Origin: JANQRZ01 sp965214485
GTDB lineage: Bacteria > Bacteroidota > Rhodothermia > Rhodothermales > JANQRZ01
Reading direction: 5' to 3'
Assembly: GCA_965214485.1 (NCBI GenBank)
Contig: CBDCBW010000012.1
Span: 405,131-469,130 of the forward strand
Length of the DNA stretch: 64,000 nt
Position 1 is the stretch's first letter; each line of letters begins with the position of its first letter. This document shows, one piece after another, positions 16,592 through 26,943 of this stretch. The notes below the pieces were generated by a model that made no database searches, was not told the origin of the DNA, and saw nothing but the letters and a program-made list of their open reading frames with translations. Both the position numbers and the translations under genes were made by a program.

Positions 16592-17728
16592 ATGGCTGTT
16601 ACGATTGGCGTCCCTCGCGAGACCGCGCCGGGCGAGCACCGCGTGGCCCTCACGCCCGACGTGGCGGACCGGCTGGCGAAGATCGGCTACACCGTCGTCG
16701 TCGAGCGCGGGGCCGGGGCGTCGGCCTACTTCCCCGACGCCGACTACGAAGCCGCCGGCGTCCGGCTCGCGGGCCGCGACGAGGCGCTCGGGGCGGACCT
16801 CGTCGCCACCGTGCAGCCGCCGGAGGAGGAGCTCGGAAAGCTCCGGTCGGGGGCGACGCTCGTCGGGTTCCTGCAGCCGCTCGACCGGCCCGGGCTGAGC
16901 GCGAGCCTCGCGGCGCAGGGGGTGACGGCGTTTTCGATGGAGCTCGTGCCGCGCATCACGCGGGCGCAGAAGATGGACGCCCTCTCGGCGATGAGCACCG
17001 TCGCCGGCTACAAAGCGGTCTTGCTCGCCGCCGACACGCTGCCGAAGTTCTACCCCCTCCTCACCACCGCCGCCGGGACGATCCGCCCGGCGCAGGTCCT
17101 CGTCCTCGGCGCGGGCGTCGCCGGGCTGCAGGCCCTCGCCACGGCGCGCCGGCTCGGGGCCGTGACGAGCGCCTACGACGTGCGGCCCGCCGCGCGCGAG
17201 CAGGTCGAGAGCGTCGGCGCGAAGTTCGTCGAGCTCGAGCTCGACACGAGCGACGCCGAGGACCGGGGCGGCTACGCGAAGGCCCTCGCCGAAGACCAGC
17301 AGGCCCGGCAGGTCGAGCTCCTCGCCCGCCACGTAGCGAAGGCCGACGCGGTGATCTCGACGGCGCTGATCCCCGGCCGCGCGGCCCCGGTGCTCCTCAC
17401 CGAGAGCGGGGTCGAGGCGATGGCCTCGGGCTCGGTCGTCATCGACCTCGCCGCCGCCAACGGCGGCAACTGCGCCCTCACCCGCGCCGACGAGCGCGTG
17501 GTCCACGCCGGCGTCCAGGTGCTCGGCCCGACGAATCTCCCGGCCTCGATGCCGCTGCACGCGAGCCAGATGTACGCCCGCACGCTCGCCGCGCTCGTCG
17601 CCGAGTTCACCGCCGAGGGCGCGTTCGCGCCCGACTTCGCCGACGAGATCGTCCAGGGCGCGTGCGTCGCCCACGGCGGCGCGGTGGTCCACGAGCGCGT
17701 GCGCGGGCTGCTAGCTCCCTCTGTCTGA
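16592..17728 (+). CDS. pntAA: NAD(P) transhydrogenase subunit alpha, part 1 (PntAA), 378 aa
   Basis: NAD(H)-binding domain I of the proton-translocating transhydrogenase. It has N-terminal IGVPRETAPGEHRVALTP, the substrate-side MELVPRITRAQKMDALSAMSTVAGYKA, the nucleotide fold VLVLGAGVAGLQALATARRLGA and the late signature VVIDLAAANGGNC. Length and features match the soluble alpha-1 subunit of the three-polypeptide form. The protein binds NADH and passes hydride to NADP+ on PntB, driven by proton influx. The next gene, pntAB, starts 42 bases on. Confidence 0.95.
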   Translation: MAVTIGVPRETAPGEHRVALTPDVADRLAKIGYTVVVERGAGASAYFPDADYEAAGVRLAGRDEALGADLVATVQPPEEELGKLRSGATLVGFLQPLDRPGLSASLAAQGVTAFSMELVPRITRAQKMDALSAMSTVAGYKAVLLAADTLPKFYPLLTTAAGTIRPAQVLVLGAGVAGLQALATARRLGAVTSAYDVRPAAREQVESVGAKFVELELDTSDAEDRGGYAKALAEDQQARQVELLARHVAKADAVISTALIPGRAAPVLLTESGVEAMASGSVVIDLAAANGGNCALTRADERVVHAGVQVLGPTNLPASMPLHASQMYARTLAALVAEFTAEGAFAPDFADEIVQGACVAHGGAVVHERVRGLLAPSV

Positions 17729-17770
17729 CTGATGCCGCCCCGCCGGCTCCTAGCCCCAACTCCCAATCCT

Positions 17771-18115
17771 ATGGACATCGCCCTGATCGTCGTCTTCGTG
17801 CTCGCCGCCTTCGTCGGGATGGAAGTCATCGCGAAGGTGCCGGCGACGCTGCATACCCCGCTCATGTCCGGCTCGAACGCCATCAGCGGCATCACCATCG
17901 TCGGCGCGCTCGTGGTGGCCGGGATGGTCGGGACGCCGTGGGCGAAGTGGCTCGGCTTCGCCGCGCTCGTCCTGGCGACGGTCAACGTCGTCGGCGGCTT
18001 CCTCGTCACCGACCGGATGCTGCAGATGTTCAAGAAGAAGGACCGCAAACTGCCCGCAGCGAAACCCGGGACCGTGGCGACCGACGGTGCCGCCCGCGAA
18101 CCGGCGAAGGTGTGA
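17771..18115 (+). CDS. pntAB: NAD(P) transhydrogenase subunit alpha, part 2 (PntAB), 114 aa
   Basis: Start ATG at 17771 (MDIALIVVFVLAAFVGMEVIAKVPATLHTPLMSGSNAISG); an upstream in-frame ATG at 17732 would add 13 residues of unlikely leader. Three membrane helices are visible, with the family motif LHTPLMSGSNAISGI, followed by a charged C-terminal tail. It is domain II, part of the proton channel together with PntB. It is the middle gene of the pntAA-pntAB-pntB operon. Confidence 0.94.
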   Translation: MDIALIVVFVLAAFVGMEVIAKVPATLHTPLMSGSNAISGITIVGALVVAGMVGTPWAKWLGFAALVLATVNVVGGFLVTDRMLQMFKKKDRKLPAAKPGTVATDGAAREPAKV

Positions 18116-18168
18116 AGCGCGTGACTCGTGCCGCGTGAGGGCGGACGTGACCGTGAGGCAGACCGCCC

Positions 18169-18233
18169 GATCCCTCAATCCTCCGACCCCTCAATCCTCC
18201 GACCCCTCAGTCCTCCGATCCCTCAGGCCTCCG
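18169..18233 (+). repeat. Four tandem copies of a 16-base unit just before pntB
   Basis: Imperfect copies of CCCTCAATCCTCCGAC run directly up to the pntB start codon, occupying the place of its ribosome-binding site. Copy number change would alter the pntAB-pntB spacing; an effect on translation is inference. Confidence 0.75.
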
Positions 18234-19799
18234 ATGAAAGAGACTCTCATCACGCTTGCCTACCTCGCCGCGGCTTCGCTCTTCATCATCGGGCTGAAGC
18301 GCCTCTCGTCGCCGATGACGGCGCGCGGCGGCAACCAGCTCGCCGCCGGGGGGATGCTGCTGGCGGTGGTGGCGACGCTGTTCCTCCAGCAGATTCTGAG
18401 CCCGGTCGAGATGGTGGCGGGCCTGGCGCTCGGCGGTGCGGTGGGGGCGTGGCTAGCAAGGAGCGTCGAGATGACCAAGATGCCGGAGCTCGTCGCGGCG
18501 TTCAACGGCTTCGGCGGCGGGGCGAGCGCGCTCGTGGCGGGGGCCGAGGTGGCGCGCTACGCCGAGTGGAACATCGACCCCGCCGCTTCGGCGCAGCCGC
18601 TGCTCCAGCCGCTGGCCTCGGGGCAGCCGCTGGCCTCGGGGCAGTCGCTGGCCTCGCTCCAGCCGCTGGCCTCGGGGCAGCCGCTCCCGACCGACGTGGC
18701 CGCCGTGCTCGATCCGTTCACGGGGGTGACCGCCTTCACGGTCGCGCTCTCGGTGCTGATCGGGGCGGTGACGTTCTCGGGCAGCTTCGTCGCCTTCGGC
18801 AAGCTGAGCGGCAAGCTGAGCGGCAACCCGGTCTCGTTCCCCGGCCTCCGGCTGCTGTCCGTCGCAGTCGGCCTCGGCGTCGTCGCATCGACGGCGTGGG
18901 TGGTGCTCGGGGCGGCGGACTTCCCGGTCGTCGAGGACCCGGTGGTGTGGGGGCTCGCCGGGCTCACGGCGCTCGCGCTCGTGCTCGGGATCCTGCTCGT
19001 CGTCCCGATCGGCGGGGCCGACATGCCGGTGGTGGTCGCGCTGCTCAACTCGTACTCGGGCCTCGCGGCGAGCGCCGCCGGGTTCGTCCTCGACAACTAC
19101 GCGCTGATCGTCAGCGGGGCGCTCGTCGGGGCGAGCGGGCTGATCCTGACGCGGATCATGTGCGACGCGATGAACCGCTCGCTCGCGAACGTCCTCCTCG
19201 GCGGCTTCGGCGGGGGCGACGGCGCGGCGGGGTCCGGCCCGGCGATGTCCACCGAAGGGATGACGGTGAGGGAGACGACGCCCGACGACGCGGCGATCCT
19301 GATGAGCTACGCGCAGAAGGTGATCGTCGTCCCGGGCTACGGCTTGGCGGTGGCGCAGGCGCAGCACCAGGTCCGCGAGATGGCCGACCTCCTGCAGCGT
19401 GAGGGCGTCGAGGTGAAGTACGCCATCCACCCCGTCGCCGGGCGGATGCCGGGCCACATGAACGTCCTCCTCGCCGAGGCCAACGTGCCCTACGACCAGC
19501 TCTTCGACATGGACGACGTCAACGCCGACTTCGAGACCACCGACGTGGCGCTCGTCGTCGGGGCCAACGACGTCGTCAACCCGGCGGCGCGCAGCGACCC
19601 CGGCTCGCCGATCTACGGGATGCCGATCCTGAACGTGGACCGCGCGCAGAACGTGATCGTCCTCAAGCGCTCGATGCGCCCGGGCTACGCCGGGGTTGAG
19701 AACGCGCTCTTCTACGGCGACAACACGCAGATGCTCTTCGGCGACGCGAAGGACTCCGTCTCCGAGGTCATCTCCGAGCTCAAGGCGCTACAGTCGTAG
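18234..19799 (+). CDS. pntB: NAD(P) transhydrogenase subunit beta (PntB), 521 aa, with a repeat insertion
   Basis: Start ATG at 18234 (MKETLITLAYLAAASLFIIGLKRLSSP), the typical PntB opening. Multiple membrane helices are followed by the NADP(H)-binding domain III with VPGYGLAVAQAQHQVREMADLL, the AIHPVAGRMPGHMNVLLAEANVPYDQLFDMD stretch, VALVVGANDVVNPAA and the Lys-Arg-Ser-Met KRSMRPGYAGVENALFY loop. An insertion at about residues 121-152 in a loop after the FNGFGGGASALV motif is made of five repeats of QPLASG-type (18-base units), and KLSG is duplicated near residue 196. Such low-complexity loops are not usual in PntB. The operon makes NADPH from NADH at the expense of the proton gradient. Confidence 0.94.
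   Translation: MKETLITLAYLAAASLFIIGLKRLSSPMTARGGNQLAAGGMLLAVVATLFLQQILSPVEMVAGLALGGAVGAWLARSVEMTKMPELVAAFNGFGGGASALVAGAEVARYAEWNIDPAASAQPLLQPLASGQPLASGQSLASLQPLASGQPLPTDVAAVLDPFTGVTAFTVALSVLIGAVTFSGSFVAFGKLSGKLSGNPVSFPGLRLLSVAVGLGVVASTAWVVLGAADFPVVEDPVVWGLAGLTALALVLGILLVVPIGGADMPVVVALLNSYSGLAASAAGFVLDNYALIVSGALVGASGLILTRIMCDAMNRSLANVLLGGFGGGDGAAGSGPAMSTEGMTVRETTPDDAAILMSYAQKVIVVPGYGLAVAQAQHQVREMADLLQREGVEVKYAIHPVAGRMPGHMNVLLAEANVPYDQLFDMDDVNADFETTDVALVVGANDVVNPAARSDPGSPIYGMPILNVDRAQNVIVLKRSMRPGYAGVENALFYGDNTQMLFGDAKDSVSEVISELKALQS
18594..18689 (+). repeat. In-frame 18-base tandem repeat inside pntB
   Basis: Units of CAGCCGCTGGCCTCGGGG (Q-P-L-A-S-G), about five with small changes, coding for a loop of PntB. 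Unit length keeps the frame. Confidence 0.8.
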
Positions 19800-19840
19800 G
19801 CGCTGCAGGCGTACCCGTACTACCAGAACCCACTCGAGCG

Positions 19841-20095
19841 ATGGCTACGAACCCTCCGCCTCTCACCCGTCCCGTCTGGCAGCACCCGTTCCTCGCGCCC
19901 GGCGTGCTGGCCGCCGCCGCCCTGCTGTTCCTGCTCGTCGGCGAGGGCGCGTTCGCGTTTGCCTTCCTGCTCGCCGCGCTCGGGGCGCTGCTCTACCTGA
20001 TGGGGAGCGCCCGCCGCTGGAAGGGCGCGCCGCAGGCCGGCCTCGTCGTCGCCGCCGTCGGCCTCATCATCGCAGTCTGGGCACTCCTCGGGTGA
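19841..20095 (+). CDS. Small membrane protein of unknown function, 84 aa
   Basis: ATG start 41 bases after pntB on the same strand. Residues about 18-54 form two close membrane helices (GVLAAAALLFLLVGEGAFAFAFLLAALGALLYLMG), then a short basic loop RRWKGAP, then a third helix (AGLVVAAVGLIIAVWALLG). Nothing else is recognised. It may be co-transcribed with the pnt operon, but a link to transhydrogenase is only positional. Confidence 0.6.
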   Translation: MATNPPPLTRPVWQHPFLAPGVLAAAALLFLLVGEGAFAFAFLLAALGALLYLMGSARRWKGAPQAGLVVAAVGLIIAVWALLG

Positions 20096-20172
20096 TGAGG
20101 CCGTCCTGATCGGCGGCCCGGTGCCTGCGCGTGAGCAGGCTGCGGGGCTCGGGGCATGCTGCGGGGTTCGCC

Positions 20173-20529
20173 TCAGCTTGCCTCGAAGGCGACGGGGCGG
20201 ATGGTGAACGGCTGCTTCGGGCGGCGGTCCTTCACCCGGAGGTGGTCCGAGACGTGGCGGACGCCGGGGAGCGCGCCGAGGTCTGCGAGGACGGCGGCGT
20301 GCTGCTCGTGCGTCAGCACGGTGCCGTAGACCGAGACCGTGCCCTCGAAGACGTAGAAGTGGAGGCCGTCCACGTCCGCGCGCCGCAGCCGCTCGAAGGC
20401 GACGAAGACGTGGCTGGCGATGCGCCGGTCGTGCTCCGTCTGCTTCTGGCGCGTCCGCAGCGTGGCGAGGACGGCCTGGGCGTCGGCCACGCGAGCAACG
20501 GTCGAACGGATGGGGGCGGGGAAGGGCAT
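20173..20529 (-). CDS. BON-domain protein, 118 aa
   Basis: Residues about 40-105 match the BON fold: DRRIASHVFVAFERLRRADVDGLHFYVFEGTVSVYGTVLTHEQHAAVLADLGALPGVRHVSDHLRV, including the conserved Gly in VYGTV and the GV..V end. BON domains bind membrane lipids or act as small periplasmic or cytoplasmic modules. No signal peptide is visible, so this one may be cytoplasmic. Its neighbours do not suggest a pathway. Confidence 0.75.
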   Translation of the reverse strand: MPFPAPIRSTVARVADAQAVLATLRTRQKQTEHDRRIASHVFVAFERLRRADVDGLHFYVFEGTVSVYGTVLTHEQHAAVLADLGALPGVRHVSDHLRVKDRRPKQPFTIRPVAFEAS

Positions 20530-20844
20530 GGTGGGGGACGGACAAAGGATGTGCCGGGCGGTGGTGGGGGGCGGCCCGGCGGGCGCGGAAGATAGCTACG
20601 CGCGGCGAGAGCGCGACGGGGAGAGAAAAAACGCGCACCCACCCCGAATCGCCGCCGCCCGAGGGTTTACATCTCTACTCTGTCGCGTTACCGAACCACC
20701 CCGCCGGAGCAAAGGGAGTGGGGAGAGTGGAATAGAACCCGGAACGATACCGAGCGCTCCGCGCCGACGCTCATTCGCTCCATTCCCCCCACGCCTTCAA
20801 ACCCCCTTCCCCCCCTTCCCGCCACGCCGCTTCAACCCCGCTCC
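20530..20844. other. 315-base intergenic region, nothing recognised
   Basis: Lies between the BON gene start and the LptD-like gene stop, both on the minus strand. It has runs of C and G and a few AT-richer words near 20660-20690. I see no gene, hairpin terminator or repeat worth naming. Confidence 0.4.
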
Positions 20845-23607
20845 TCACAGGCCGCCGGCGAGGTCGAAGCGCCCGCGCACGTCCCGCTTCGGCGCGTCGA
20901 AGCGGAGCAGGTCGGCGAGCTGGCCGCTCTTGACGTAGACCGAGAAGCCGAACGACTTGAAGTCGCCGAAGGGAATCCAGTTGAAGCTCATCTCCCAGCA
21001 GTGCAGGTCGCGGAGGATCGAGAGCTGGGTGGTGGTGATCTCCTTCTCCTCGAAGTCGTAGCCGCTGCGCCCGGCGATCTTCCACGTCGGCGTCAGGCTG
21101 AGGTCGAACTGCGTGCCGAGGGTCCGGCGGACCTGGTTCTCCCGCCCCGGCACGGCGGTGTCGCTGTAGTTGAAGTCGAGCGAGAGCGACCACGGCACGG
21201 CGAAGTCGACGTAGGCGAGGTCGCGCCGGCGGTAGTCGTAGGGCAAGAGGCCGTAGGCGGCGGCGGGGTCGGGGAGGAGGTCGGGGTAGACCGGCACCCG
21301 GCGCGGCGGGCGCGGCGTCGCACCGCGCCGAGTCGGGGCGCGCAGCGTGGTGCGCGCGGCGAAGGTGAGCGAGAGGAACCGGAGCAGCCCGCCGGTCTCC
21401 TCGAGCTGCAGCCGGTTCGTCTGGCGGCCCTGCGCGCCCAGCGCGTAGGGCGAGTACCGCGCCGTGAGGTTGAGCGAGAGCAGCCGCCCGATCTGGGACC
21501 GCGCCGAGACGTTGACCGGCGCGAGGCGCAGCGAGTCCGCCGCGATGTTGTAGTTCGAGTTGAGGTCGAGCGAGAGGAGCTGGAGGGCCCGGCGCTGGAC
21601 CTCGCCCGTGGAGTCGGTCCGGGCGATGCGGGTCTGGAAGACGTTGCTCACGCGGAACGAGAGCGCCTGCGTCTCGCGGGCGCTGATGCCGCTCACGATG
21701 GGGTACTCGGTCACCTGCCCCGCCGAGTCGGCGTAGCTGCGGAAGTAGTCGAAGGGCGACTTCGAGTAGTCCGGCGAGTAGGTGTAGCCCAGCGTCGGGC
21801 GGACGATGTGCCGGAGGCCGTCGAGCGCGCCGACCCTCACGGGGAACGTCCCGAAGAACTCGCTCCGCGCTGTCAGCCCGCCGCTGATCTGGCGGACGGC
21901 GGTGAAGCCGTCCTCCTGGATCCGCTGAACCCGCCCGAGGCTGTCGAGCACGGCCACGCCCCCCGCGTCCGTGACGACGCGCTCGGAGCGCGGGTACCAG
22001 TCCTCCTCGTACTGCACGTTGGGCGTGAGGTTGAGGTTGACGCGCGCGAGCGTAAAGGTGGCGTTGACCGGGACCGAGTGGGAGGCTACGGCGTCGAAGC
22101 GCTCGGTCTCGCCGGTGGCGGCGACGAAGGCGTCGTAGTCGACCAGCCCGTCGAGCCACCCTACCCCGGCGCTGCCGGCGCGCGCGGTGTCGGGGGCGAA
22201 GCGGTAGGTGTTGCGGAGCGTGCTGGAGTACGAGTAGCCGACCCGCTCGTACCACCGCTGGCTCTGGGCGCTCGTCCCGGCGCGGCGGAGCGGGAAGCGC
22301 TGGCTCTGGTTGAACGACAGGTTGGGGAAGGTGAGGTCGGCCTGCCCGGTGGTGAGGTTCTGGCTCTGGCGGAGGTCGACGGAGAGCGAGCGCCCAGCGC
22401 GCCGCCAGGACTTGGTGAAGCGGACGGACGACTGGGTGGTCTGGGTCACGCGGTCGTCGAAGTCGTCGGAGACGGCGCGGAGGTAGCCGGTCGAGGCGAG
22501 GTTGACGCTGCCGTTGAGGCTGCCGGTGTTGCTCCAGAGCTGCTGCTGGTGCTGCCACCCGATGCGGGTGTTGGTCTGGACGCCGCCGTCCGGGTCCTGG
22601 CGCTCGCCCCGGCGGAGCCTGGAGTAGGCGACGTTGAGGGTGCCGTTGAAGGCGTAGCGCTTGGCGTAGCGGTAGCTCGGGTTGACCTCGAAGCTGCCCT
22701 TGGTCCAAAGCGCCCCGCGCACGGTGGCGTCCATGTAGTCCGAGACCGCCCAGTACCAGCCCAGCCCGCGGAGGTAGAACCCGAGCTGCGGGTCCTCGCC
22801 GTAGGTCGGCGGGAGCGGCCCGCTCCGCCGGCCCTCGGCAGCGGGGAAGAACCCGAACGGGAGCCACAGCGGCGTCGGGATGCCGAGGAGGTAGAGCCGG
22901 GCCGGGCCGGTGTAGACCCACTCGCCGTCGACGATTTTCATCTTGCCCGCGCGCAGGCCGTAGTGCGGGTGCTCCGGCAGGTCGCACGTCGTGTAGGTCG
23001 CGTCCTGGGCGTAGACCACGTTCGGCCCGGCCTGCTTGACGACGCCGCCGAGGAGGTAGCCGTCCTCGATCGCCGTCCGCGCGCCGACGACGCGCCCGCG
23101 CTGCGTCGAGAGGTTGTAGGCCAGTTCGCGGCCCGAGAAGCCCTCGGCCCCGCGTTCGAACTGCGGCGTGCCCACCGGCTCGCCGAGCGAGTCCGTCACG
23201 GCCTCGTCCGGCGACGGCCCGCGCGCGCGCAGCTCCTCGCGCCCGAACAAAAGGTCGATCTCGGCGGCGGTGAGCGTGGCCTCGTCGTAGCCCACCTCCG
23301 CGGTGCCGAAGAGCGTGCCGAGGTCCCCGGTGCCCGACCCGTCGGCCGCGTCCGCGAAGACGATGACGAGGGAGTCCGACGCGGAGAAGGTCACGGGTCG
23401 CTCCAGCCCGTCGGAGCCGGCGCGGCGCGGCGCGGCATCGCTGCCGGGCCTGCCCCCGAGCGAATCGGCCCCGAGCGAGTCGATCCCGAGCGAGTCCGGC
23501 GGGAGGGTGGGGGGCACCCCGAGCGTGTCGGCTCCCTGCGCGGACGCCGAGCCTGCGCTGAACAGCGCTGCAAGAATGGCTACGGCAAGAAGGCCCTGCG
23601 TGCTCAC
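20845..23607 (-). CDS. LptD-like outer-membrane LPS-assembly protein, 920 aa
   Basis: A signal peptide (MSTQGLLAVAILAALFSAGSASAQ) is followed by a low-complexity stretch with repeated DSLG units. An OstA-like beta-jellyroll region follows at about residues 70-290 (LFGTAEVGYDEATLTAAEIDLLF, EDGYLLGGVVKQAGPNVVYAQDATYTTCDLPEHPHYGLRAGKMKIVDGEWVYTGPARLYLLGIPTPLWLPFGFFP). A long C-terminal part with alternating aromatic/polar strands is typical of a large barrel (YRYAKRYAFNGTLNVAYSRLRRG, TLGYTYSPDYSKSPFDYFRSYADS). In Bacteroidota, such proteins are annotated as putative LptD, the pore that inserts lipopolysaccharide into the outer leaflet. LptE is not nearby. Confidence 0.85.
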   Translation of the reverse strand: MSTQGLLAVAILAALFSAGSASAQGADTLGVPPTLPPDSLGIDSLGADSLGGRPGSDAAPRRAGSDGLERPVTFSASDSLVIVFADAADGSGTGDLGTLFGTAEVGYDEATLTAAEIDLLFGREELRARGPSPDEAVTDSLGEPVGTPQFERGAEGFSGRELAYNLSTQRGRVVGARTAIEDGYLLGGVVKQAGPNVVYAQDATYTTCDLPEHPHYGLRAGKMKIVDGEWVYTGPARLYLLGIPTPLWLPFGFFPAAEGRRSGPLPPTYGEDPQLGFYLRGLGWYWAVSDYMDATVRGALWTKGSFEVNPSYRYAKRYAFNGTLNVAYSRLRRGERQDPDGGVQTNTRIGWQHQQQLWSNTGSLNGSVNLASTGYLRAVSDDFDDRVTQTTQSSVRFTKSWRRAGRSLSVDLRQSQNLTTGQADLTFPNLSFNQSQRFPLRRAGTSAQSQRWYERVGYSYSSTLRNTYRFAPDTARAGSAGVGWLDGLVDYDAFVAATGETERFDAVASHSVPVNATFTLARVNLNLTPNVQYEEDWYPRSERVVTDAGGVAVLDSLGRVQRIQEDGFTAVRQISGGLTARSEFFGTFPVRVGALDGLRHIVRPTLGYTYSPDYSKSPFDYFRSYADSAGQVTEYPIVSGISARETQALSFRVSNVFQTRIARTDSTGEVQRRALQLLSLDLNSNYNIAADSLRLAPVNVSARSQIGRLLSLNLTARYSPYALGAQGRQTNRLQLEETGGLLRFLSLTFAARTTLRAPTRRGATPRPPRRVPVYPDLLPDPAAAYGLLPYDYRRRDLAYVDFAVPWSLSLDFNYSDTAVPGRENQVRRTLGTQFDLSLTPTWKIAGRSGYDFEEKEITTTQLSILRDLHCWEMSFNWIPFGDFKSFGFSVYVKSGQLADLLRFDAPKRDVRGRFDLAGGL

Positions 23608-23639
23608 GAACGTCTCGGTCTGTTTCTACTCCCGAAGTA

Positions 23640-23710
23640 GTCATCCCGGACCCCGATCCGGGACCCACCGGCTAGCAGTCCCTGTGGGTCCCCGCCTACG
23701 CGGGAATGAC
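23640..23710. repeat. REP-like foldback repeat, copy 1
   Basis: The left arm GTCATCCCGG...ACCCACCGG faces the right arm ...GTGGGTCCCCGCC..GCGGGAATGAC, giving a long imperfect hairpin. Related copies lie at about 25240-25315 and 52270-52350. It sits between two minus-strand genes (ROK kinase upstream, LptD-like downstream). Confidence 0.7.
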
Positions 23711-23786
23711 GTGCAAAGAGGTTGGTTGGCGTCTCACCCTCGTTTCTCATCTCAACGCCGAAACCGTTCTACTTCGTGCCGGGCGC

Positions 23787-24776
23787 TCACGCGCTGATCT
23801 CGGCTTCGGCCTTCTCGAAGGCGAGCCGTGCCGCGCCGAGCACGCCGACCTCGTTGCCGCGCGTCTCGCGCACGAGCTCGAGGCCGTCCGAGAGGCTGGG
23901 CATGACGGCCCCGCGCAGCGCCACCCGCGCCGGCCCGAGGAGATAGTCTCCCGCCGCCGAGACCCCACCGCCGACGACGAGCTTGCGGATGTCGAGCAGG
24001 TTGACGACCGAGGCGAGCGCGACGCCGAGCTTGTGCCCGGCCCACGCGAGGACCTCGCGCGCCGGCTCGTCGCCCTGCTCGGCGGCCTGGTGGAGCATCT
24101 TCGGCGACAGGCGTGCGAGGTCGCGCCCGGCCCACTCGTGGAGGACGCTCGGGCGGGCGTGGAGCTGGTAGCGGGCGTGGTGCGAGAGGTAGTGCAGCCC
24201 CAGGTACGCCTCGGCGGCCCCGGCGACGCCGCTGCGGGCGTACGGCCCTTCGTAGTCGATCGACAGGTGGCCGAGCTCGCCCGCGCCGCCGCTCACGCCG
24301 CGGAACAGCTTCTTCTCGTGGATGATGGCCCCGCCGACCCCCGTGCCGAGCGTGACCATAACGAACGAGTCGAAGTCCCGCCCCGCGCCCCAGAAGGCCG
24401 AGCCGAGCCCGGCGCAGTTCGCGTCGTTCTCGACGATGACCGGGCCGGCGGCGTCCCCGGCGGCGTCCCCAGCGAGGGCCTCGGCGAGGTTGACCTCGTC
24501 CCACGCCGCGAAGTTGGGCGGTTTGGCGACCGTCGTCTGGTCGAGCGACACCTTGCCCGGCGCGCCGATCCCGACGCCGCACACCTCGGCCCCGTCGGGG
24601 CGGTCGCGGAGGACCTGCTCCAGCGCGCTCCCGATGCGCCCGATGACGTGCTCCGGCCCCCGGCCCGCCTGGGTGCGGACGCGCGCGTCGCACAGGATCG
24701 TCCCGTCGGCCCCGACGAGGCCCGCCTTGATGTTCGTCCCGCCGAGGTCTATGCCGACGGCGACCTGCTGTGGCAT
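23787..24776 (-). CDS. ROK-family sugar kinase (glucokinase-like), 329 aa
   Basis: The ATP-binding motif VGIDLGGTNIKAGLV is at residues 6-20. VGIGAPGKV, the catalytic region PVIVENDANCAGLGSAFWGAG (Asp in END) and VTLGTGVGGAIIHEKKLFRG follow. The ROK hallmark ELGHLSIDY is present, but the usual zinc cluster CxCGxxGCxE is replaced by YARSGVAGAAEAY, so the zinc-binding cysteines are missing. It probably phosphorylates glucose or a related hexose in the cytoplasm. Between enolase and this gene lies an FtsB-like gene on the same strand. Confidence 0.87.
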   Translation of the reverse strand: MPQQVAVGIDLGGTNIKAGLVGADGTILCDARVRTQAGRGPEHVIGRIGSALEQVLRDRPDGAEVCGVGIGAPGKVSLDQTTVAKPPNFAAWDEVNLAEALAGDAAGDAAGPVIVENDANCAGLGSAFWGAGRDFDSFVMVTLGTGVGGAIIHEKKLFRGVSGGAGELGHLSIDYEGPYARSGVAGAAEAYLGLHYLSHHARYQLHARPSVLHEWAGRDLARLSPKMLHQAAEQGDEPAREVLAWAGHKLGVALASVVNLLDIRKLVVGGGVSAAGDYLLGPARVALRGAVMPSLSDGLELVRETRGNEVGVLGAARLAFEKAEAEISA

Positions 24777-24844
24777 GAGGAGGGGAGGGCAGAAGGTGGG
24801 GGGTAGGAGGTAGAGGAGGGAGGCCGGGAAGCCCTTGTCATTCT

Positions 24845-25177
24845 CTAGTCTCTGTCCTCTAGGTCCTTAGCCGGATGGACTTCCTCGACCGGATAAACCG
24901 TCTCGCCGGGGCGGCGCATCCCGTACTGCTCGCGCGCCACGCGCTCGATGACCTCGTCCGACAGCCCCGCGTCGAGGCTATACTGGAGGCCCTCGATCTC
25001 CGTCTGGAGCCGGTCCCGCTGGGCCGCGAGCGCCTCGGCCTCGGCGCGGTACTCGAGGCGCTGGACGAGGCTGTGGCTGTCGAAGAACGCGAACCACCCG
25101 GCGGCCACCGCGAGGCCGCCTAGCAGCAGCCACCGCCGGAGGCGCGGACGGGCGCGGGACTGGGTGCGCTTCGGCAT
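24845..25177 (-). CDS. FtsB/DivIC-like septum formation initiator, 110 aa
   Basis: Start ATG at 25177 (MPKRTQSRARPRLRRW); the frame runs on upstream through repeat sequence without support. It has a short basic N-terminus, one membrane helix (LLLGGLAVAAGWFAFF), a coiled coil (LEYRAEAEALAAQRDRLQTEIEGLQ), then the family tail DEVIERVAREQYGMRRPGETVYPV. The family bridges FtsQ/FtsL at the divisome. As in many Bacteroidota, it lies just downstream of enolase. Confidence 0.9.
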   Translation of the reverse strand: MPKRTQSRARPRLRRWLLLGGLAVAAGWFAFFDSHSLVQRLEYRAEAEALAAQRDRLQTEIEGLQYSLDAGLSDEVIERVAREQYGMRRPGETVYPVEEVHPAKDLEDRD

Positions 25178-25237
25178 CGAGACGTTGAAAGGATGGAACA
25201 ACCCGGAAAGGATGGAACAACCCAGACTGTAGGCCCT

Positions 25238-25315
25238 GCTCGCGCCGGCGGGCCTCCACCGGGCTGTCACCGGGCCGTCGAGGCTCCGGGTCCCCGCACA
25301 GGCGGGGACGACCTC
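25238..25315. repeat. REP-like foldback repeat, copy 2 (degraded)
   Basis: Contains CCACCGGGCT and GGGTCCCCGCACAGGCGGGGACGAC, related to 23640-23710, between enolase and the ftsB-like gene. Confidence 0.55.
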
Positions 25316-25343
25316 GCAAGGTAAGGCGTGGGAGCCCTCGACG

Positions 25344-26645
<1,302 letters not shown>

Positions 26646-26943
26646 AAAGTTCAGGAGGACGGGAGACGGAGGAGGCTTTCGCTGCCGGAGTCGGCGGGCC
26701 GTCGGAGACGGCAATCCGTCACGGGCCGCTTCAGCGAGGTGGGGCCGCTTTCGGCGAGGTGGGGCGCTTGAAGCTACGACAACCACCGGTTGTGCGGCTT
26801 GCCCGGGCCGATTGCCCGGGCCGATCTCGCGGCGGTATCGTTTGGCGGACCCGTTGCCTTCGGCGCGCGTAGGCCCGATGCTCGGCCACTCCTCCGCACG
26901 CTCGGCTACTCCTCCGCACTTCGCTCACCAACCTTTCGACTCC

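Noticed and set aside
18169..18690. CRISPR-like array from repeated units around pntB
   Set aside because: The units are contiguous 16- and 18-base tandem repeats without spacers.
21001..23640. Long plus-strand open frame (879 codons) opposite the LptD-like gene
   Set aside because: Antisense shadow; the minus-strand protein has a signal peptide and family motifs, and this one has none.
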